NCBI GenBank assembly: GCA_946479475.1
Contig: CAMLGG010000249.1
Location: 1-7,857 of the forward strand
Direction: 5' to 3'
Source of the DNA: an uncultured Ideonella sp.
GTDB taxonomy: Bacteria > Pseudomonadota > Gammaproteobacteria > Burkholderiales > Burkholderiaceae
DNA: 7,857 bases
The notes beneath the pieces were generated by a model that saw nothing but the letters and a program-made list of their open reading frames with translations, searched no databases and was not told the DNA's origin. Of the stretch, positions 5,263-7,857 are shown in pieces (position 1 is the stretch's first letter; each line of letters starts with the position of its first letter). The translations under genes were made by a program, and so were the position numbers.

Positions 5263-5868
5263 ATGGTGGCCGACATGATGCCGCGGCGCCGCGCCGGCGC
5301 CAGAATGCGCCCCATGCGCCGCCACCTGCGCCTCGTCGCCGTCGTGCTCTTCCTGGCCCTGCTCTGGGCGGTGTTCGAGTGGAGCGGCCTGCGCGGCCAC
5401 GTCACCGCGGCCTTCCTGCGCGAGCGCTTCGAGCGCGACCTGTTCTGGGGCCTCGTCGCGTATTCCGGCCTGTTCGCCCTCGGCAACCTCATCCAGATCC
5501 CCGGCATGGTCTTCCTCGCCGCAGCGGTGCTGGCCCTGGGCCGGCTCTGGGGCGGGCTGGCGACCTACGTGGCCGCCTGCCTGTCGTGCTGCATCAGCTT
5601 CTGGGTGTCGCGGTGGCTGGGGGCCGACGCCTTGCGCGAACTGCCCGGCCGGTTCGCCCGCCGCGTGCTGGCGCGCCTGGATTCGCATCCGGTGCAGAGC
5701 GTGGCGGTACTGCGCCTGATGTTCCAGACGGCGCCGGTGCTCAACGTGGCGCTGGGCCTTTCGGGCGTGCGCTTCCGGCCCTACGTGGCCGGTACGCTGA
5801 TCGGGCTGCCGCTGCCCATCCTGCTGCTCACGCTGTTCTTCGACTCGCTCTCACGCTTCGTTCGCTGA
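5263..5868 (+). CDS. DedA/TVP38-type (VTT domain) membrane protein
   Basis: A 201-residue integral membrane protein of the SNARE-associated/VTT superfamily (TVP38/TMEM64, YdjX and DedA relatives). Some members act in lipid transport or scrambling and in membrane homeostasis. An Arg-rich N-terminus (about 8-23) precedes a first membrane helix (about 24-38). Re-entrant and membrane segments follow around ALGNLIQIPGMVFLAAAVLALG and GGLATYVAACLSCCISFWVSRWLG. The conserved late part is RLMFQTAPVLNVALGLSGV, then FRPYVAGTLIGLPLPILLL, the usual signature order for the family. The start at 5263 is chosen for GGAGG seven bases upstream; shorter starts at 5305 or 5314 begin closer to the first helix and are possible. 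It is divergent from the hydrolase with no intergenic gap, and 12 bases ahead of the GFA-family gene, with which it likely forms an operon. Substrate unknown. Confidence 0.85.
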   Translation: MVADMMPRRRAGARMRPMRRHLRLVAVVLFLALLWAVFEWSGLRGHVTAAFLRERFERDLFWGLVAYSGLFALGNLIQIPGMVFLAAAVLALGRLWGGLATYVAACLSCCISFWVSRWLGADALRELPGRFARRVLARLDSHPVQSVAVLRLMFQTAPVLNVALGLSGVRFRPYVAGTLIGLPLPILLLTLFFDSLSRFVR

Positions 5869-5880
5869 CGGAGGCTCGCC

Positions 5881-6354
5881 ATGCTGCTCGAAGGTTCCTG
5901 CCACTGCCGCGCCGTGCGCTTCTCGGTCGAGTCGCACGAGCCCGTTCCTTTCATGCGCTGCTACTGCTCGATCTGCCGCAAGACGGCCGGCACCGGCGGC
6001 TTCGCGATCAACCTCGGCGGGGTGAACTCGACGCTGAAGGTCGAAGGGCGGGAGCACCTCTCGGTCTACCGCGCCAGGATGGACGACGGCAGCGTCAGCA
6101 CCGGCCATCGCCACTTCTGCAGCCAGTGCGGCACGGCCTTGTGGCTGTGGGATCCGACCTGGCCGGAGCTGGTCCATCCCCATGCGGGCGCCATCGACAC
6201 GCCCTTGCCGCAGCCGCCCTCGGTGACCCACATGATGCTGGGATCCAAGCCCGCCTGGGTCGAAGCCCACGTGAAGCCCGGCGACGACAGCTTCGACCGG
6301 TATCCCGAAGAATCGCTGGCCGACTGGCACAAGCGCCACAAGCAGTCGTTCTGA
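5881..6354 (+). CDS. GFA-family (glutathione-dependent formaldehyde-activating-like) zinc protein
   Basis: A complete 157-residue protein of the GFA / CENP-V-like superfamily. Family founder Gfa was described as aiding formation of S-hydroxymethylglutathione from formaldehyde, but most members have unknown substrates. The cysteine pattern is full: Cys7 and Cys9 (GSCHCRAVRF) with Cys80 and Cys83 (HFCSQCGTALW) form the structural zinc site, and Cys27, Cys29 and Cys32 (CYCSICRK) form the second, putative active-site cluster. The C-terminal half (PEESLADWHKRH) is typical of short bacterial homologues. No signal peptide or membrane helix is seen. The ATG start is supported by GGAGG six bases upstream. 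It follows the DedA-like gene by 12 bases, so the two are probably co-transcribed. No formaldehyde or glutathione gene is in view, so a specific formaldehyde role should not be assumed. Confidence 0.92.
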   Translation: MLLEGSCHCRAVRFSVESHEPVPFMRCYCSICRKTAGTGGFAINLGGVNSTLKVEGREHLSVYRARMDDGSVSTGHRHFCSQCGTALWLWDPTWPELVHPHAGAIDTPLPQPPSVTHMMLGSKPAWVEAHVKPGDDSFDRYPEESLADWHKRHKQSF

Positions 6355-6366
6355 ACGGCCCCGGGC

Positions 6367-7191
6367 TCAGCGGGTCACCGCGACGACGTGGGCCTGGATC
6401 CAGCTCTCGATGCCGGCAGCGCCGAAGCGCCGGGCCAGGGCCGCTTCGCCGGCCCTCGTCGCCGCCACGAGCCCCTCGACGCCGCCGCGCTCCACGATCT
6501 CGCCCCGCAGCGGCGTGCCCTGGCAGATGGCCAGGGCGGCATCCCAGGGCGAAGGGGCACGGCTGCGCTTGGCAACCGTCTGCACCATGGGGGGCGCGGC
6601 AAAGCCGCCGGCGGCCAGGTCGCGCACGATCGCCTCCCGATCGGAGTAGCCGTGGGGCGTGCGGGACATGAAGCGGGGCGGGTCGTCTGGAAAGACCTCG
6701 GCCACGGCCGACACGACGACGTCGGTGAATTCGTTGTCCTCGATGCGATCCCAGACCGCCAGGAGCAGCGTGCCCCCCGGGCGGAGCACCCGCCGCGCCT
6801 CGGCGTAGGCCGCCGGCCTGTCGGGGAAGAACATCGCGCCGAACTGGCAGGCGACGACATCGAAGCTGCCGTCGTCGAAGGGCAGCGACTGCGCATCGGC
6901 CACCTGCCACGACACCGAACGCACGGTCCCGACCAGTTGCGCTCGCTCCAGCATCGGTGGGTTCAGGTCGGTGGCAACGATCTCGGCTTGCGCCGGCAGC
7001 GCCTCGGCCAGGGCGCGCGTCAGCACGCCGGTGCCTGCGGCCGTCTCCAGCACGCGGCGTGGTGCCAGCGACGCCACCCGTCGCGCCATCTCGCCGGCGT
7101 AGGGCTGGAAGATGAGGGGCACCATGTGCGACTCGTACAGCTCGGGCACCGAGCCTTCGAAGACCGTATCGCGGCCGGGCGCAGGGGACAT
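6367..7191 (-). CDS. Class I SAM-dependent methyltransferase (UbiE/Methyltransf_11-like)
   Basis: A 274-residue Rossmann-fold methyltransferase. SAM motif I is VLETAAGTGVLT (47-58), the acidic residue binding the SAM ribose is Asp75 in ATDLNPPML, motif II is VADAQSLPFDDGSFDVV (97 onwards), and the post-motif ARRVLRPGGTLLLAVW follows. The C-terminal 100 residues form a less conserved substrate cap. It resembles UbiE-like small-molecule methyltransferases, but the N-terminus (FEGSVPELYESHMVPLIFQPYA) matches a separate group often annotated only as 'methyltransferase domain protein', and the substrate is unknown. The frame is open upstream to 7332, overlapping the next gene, but the ATG at 7191 has AAGGAG six bases upstream and starts just before the family similarity. 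It follows the FAD-dependent dehydrogenase gene by 49 bases on the same strand. It converges on the GFA gene with 12 bases between the stops. Confidence 0.9.
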   Translation of the reverse strand: MSPAPGRDTVFEGSVPELYESHMVPLIFQPYAGEMARRVASLAPRRVLETAAGTGVLTRALAEALPAQAEIVATDLNPPMLERAQLVGTVRSVSWQVADAQSLPFDDGSFDVVACQFGAMFFPDRPAAYAEARRVLRPGGTLLLAVWDRIEDNEFTDVVVSAVAEVFPDDPPRFMSRTPHGYSDREAIVRDLAAGGFAAPPMVQTVAKRSRAPSPWDAALAICQGTPLRGEIVERGGVEGLVAATRAGEAALARRFGAAGIESWIQAHVVAVTR

Positions 7192-7240
7192 CTCGCTCTC
7201 CTTGCGGTTGAGCCGCGGCCTGCCGCAGCTACGCGGAGTG

Positions 7241-7857
7241 TCAGGCAGCCACGGTCGTTTGCAGCAGGTGGCGGCCGAGCGCCTCGGCCACCTCGATCCC
7301 GTCCACCCCGGCGGACATGATGCCGCCGGCATAGCCGGCCCCCTCGCCCGCGGGAAATAGCCCTTCCACGTTGAGGCTCTGGTAGTCGCGCCCGCGGTTG
7401 ATGCGCAGCGGCGAGGAGGTGCGCGTCTCCACGCCCGTCAGCACCGCGTCGGCCATCGAGAAGCCGCGGATCTGCTTGTCGAAGGCGGGCAGCGCCTCGC
7501 GGATCGCCGCCAGCGCGTAGTCCGGCAGGCTGCCGCGGCCCGGCTCGGCCAGGTCGGTCAGGTGCACGCCCGGCTTGTAGGAGGGCAGCACGCCGCCGAA
7601 CTCGCGCGCCACCTGGCCGCCGTGGCGGCCGGCGACGAAGTCGCCCACCAACTGGCCCGGCGCGATGTAGCCGCCGCCTCCCAGCTCGTAGGCGCGCGAC
7701 TCCCAGAAGCGCTGGAAGGCGATGCCGTCCAGCGGCGAGACCGGGCCTTCGGTGCGGCCGTCCTGCCGGTAATCCTGCGGGGCTATGCCCACCACGATGC
7801 CGGCATTGGCGTTGCGCTCGTTGCGCGAGTACTGGCTCATGCCGTTGGTGACGACGC
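7241..7857 (-). CDS. FAD-dependent dehydrogenase, COG2509-like, C-terminal part (5' end outside window)
   Basis: About 205 codons of the C-terminal part of a large flavoprotein are visible; the gene continues past the right edge. The segment VVTNGMSQYSRNERNANAGIVVGI, spread across the window edge, and the final FAD-binding stretch NVEGLFPAGEGAGYAGGIMSAGVDGIEVAEAL are strong marks of the 'uncharacterised NAD(FAD)-utilising dehydrogenase' family. These proteins usually run to more than 500 residues with an N-terminal GxGxxG nucleotide-binding fold, which would lie outside this window. The Met at 7840 is internal because coding similarity continues in frame beyond it. The biochemical role of the family is not well established. 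It lies upstream of the methyltransferase on the same strand with a 49-base gap, so co-transcription is plausible but not shown. Confidence 0.9.
   Translation of the reverse strand, partial: VVTNGMSQYSRNERNANAGIVVGIAPQDYRQDGRTEGPVSPLDGIAFQRFWESRAYELGGGGYIAPGQLVGDFVAGRHGGQVAREFGGVLPSYKPGVHLTDLAEPGRGSLPDYALAAIREALPAFDKQIRGFSMADAVLTGVETRTSSPLRINRGRDYQSLNVEGLFPAGEGAGYAGGIMSAGVDGIEVAEALGRHLLQTTVAA

Larger units (their letters stand above)
4393..5264 (-). pseudogene. Alpha/beta hydrolase interrupted by a frameshift
   Basis: Read with one frameshift, this encodes about 290 residues of an alpha/beta hydrolase like dienelactone hydrolase or LpqC-type esterases. The first frame (5264 to about 4950) gives a possible secretion signal in the first 35 residues, then LAEFRVELPAEL, VSVALPPDFD and VLVVNATSDPGSNSSRQLLQ. 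The second frame (4947 to 4393) continues with EAAAKAGWIAVAADPEP. It carries the nucleophile elbow GFSGG (Ser about 164), an acid in GGTRDRV (Asp about 224) and His about 256 in PGGHAVD, so the triad is complete. One base appears to be missing near 4947-4950: reading GCGGAG instead of GCGAG would restore the frame. This could be a true disruption or a sequencing error. The ATG at 5264 has no ribosome binding site, so the real start is uncertain (a TTG further in is possible). The pilin follows after four bases. Confidence 0.75.

Noticed and set aside
4393..5688. A 431-residue minus-strand frame as one intact hydrolase
   Set aside because: Only its last 185 or so residues are hydrolase-like. 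The earlier part is a shadow of the DedA-like gene, and the true hydrolase N-terminal half is in a different frame.
5064..6671. A 535-residue plus-strand open frame
   Set aside because: It spans the hydrolase, DedA-like and GFA genes out of frame with Arg/Ala/Pro-rich shadow composition and no domain.
6388..7320. Plus-strand open frame opposite the methyltransferase
   Set aside because: It is an antisense shadow; the minus-strand frame has all SAM motifs and a ribosome binding site.

Overview
The window is a piece of a high-GC proteobacterial chromosome, most probably from the order Burkholderiales (Betaproteobacteria). Third codon positions are almost all G or C. The thiolase closely resembles the BktB type, there is a stand-alone IF-1 gene with a TTG start, and a short Gly-rich RRM protein follows it. 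No tRNA, rRNA, insertion sequence, phage gene, CRISPR array or defence module was seen. The genus assignment is inference from remembered family resemblance, not a search.

Layout. 1-494 (+): C-terminal part of an HtrA/DegP-like protein, essentially its PDZ domain, running in from the left. 495-1679 (-): a complete BktB-type thiolase whose stop codon abuts the HtrA stop. 1680-2143: a 464-base gene-free stretch that looks like a promoter and long structured leader for the next genes. 2144-3092 (+): a likely co-expressed set of a small conserved protein, translation initiation factor IF-1 and an RRM RNA-binding protein with a glycine tail. This set resembles a cold-adaptation or translation module. 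3093-3217: three hairpins between converging genes.

3218-5264 (-): three closely packed genes, in transcription order an alpha/beta hydrolase broken by an apparent one-base deletion, a PilA-like type IV pilin, and a CCoAMT-type O-methyltransferase. The last two are each separated from the preceding gene by 4 bases. 5263-6354 (+): a divergent pair, a DedA/TVP38-type membrane protein followed by a GFA-family zinc protein. 6367-7857 (-): a class I SAM-dependent methyltransferase, preceded by the C-terminal part of a COG2509-like FAD-dependent dehydrogenase that runs out of the right edge.

Most of this is ordinary housekeeping and accessory metabolism, and I do not see a convincing undescribed multi-gene system. 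The points most worth a second look are the long leader with repeats, hairpin and a possible overlapping upstream ORF before the small protein/IF-1/RRM genes; the hydrolase frameshift, which keeps a full catalytic triad downstream; the solitary pilin gene; and the abrupt loss of HtrA similarity at the left edge.
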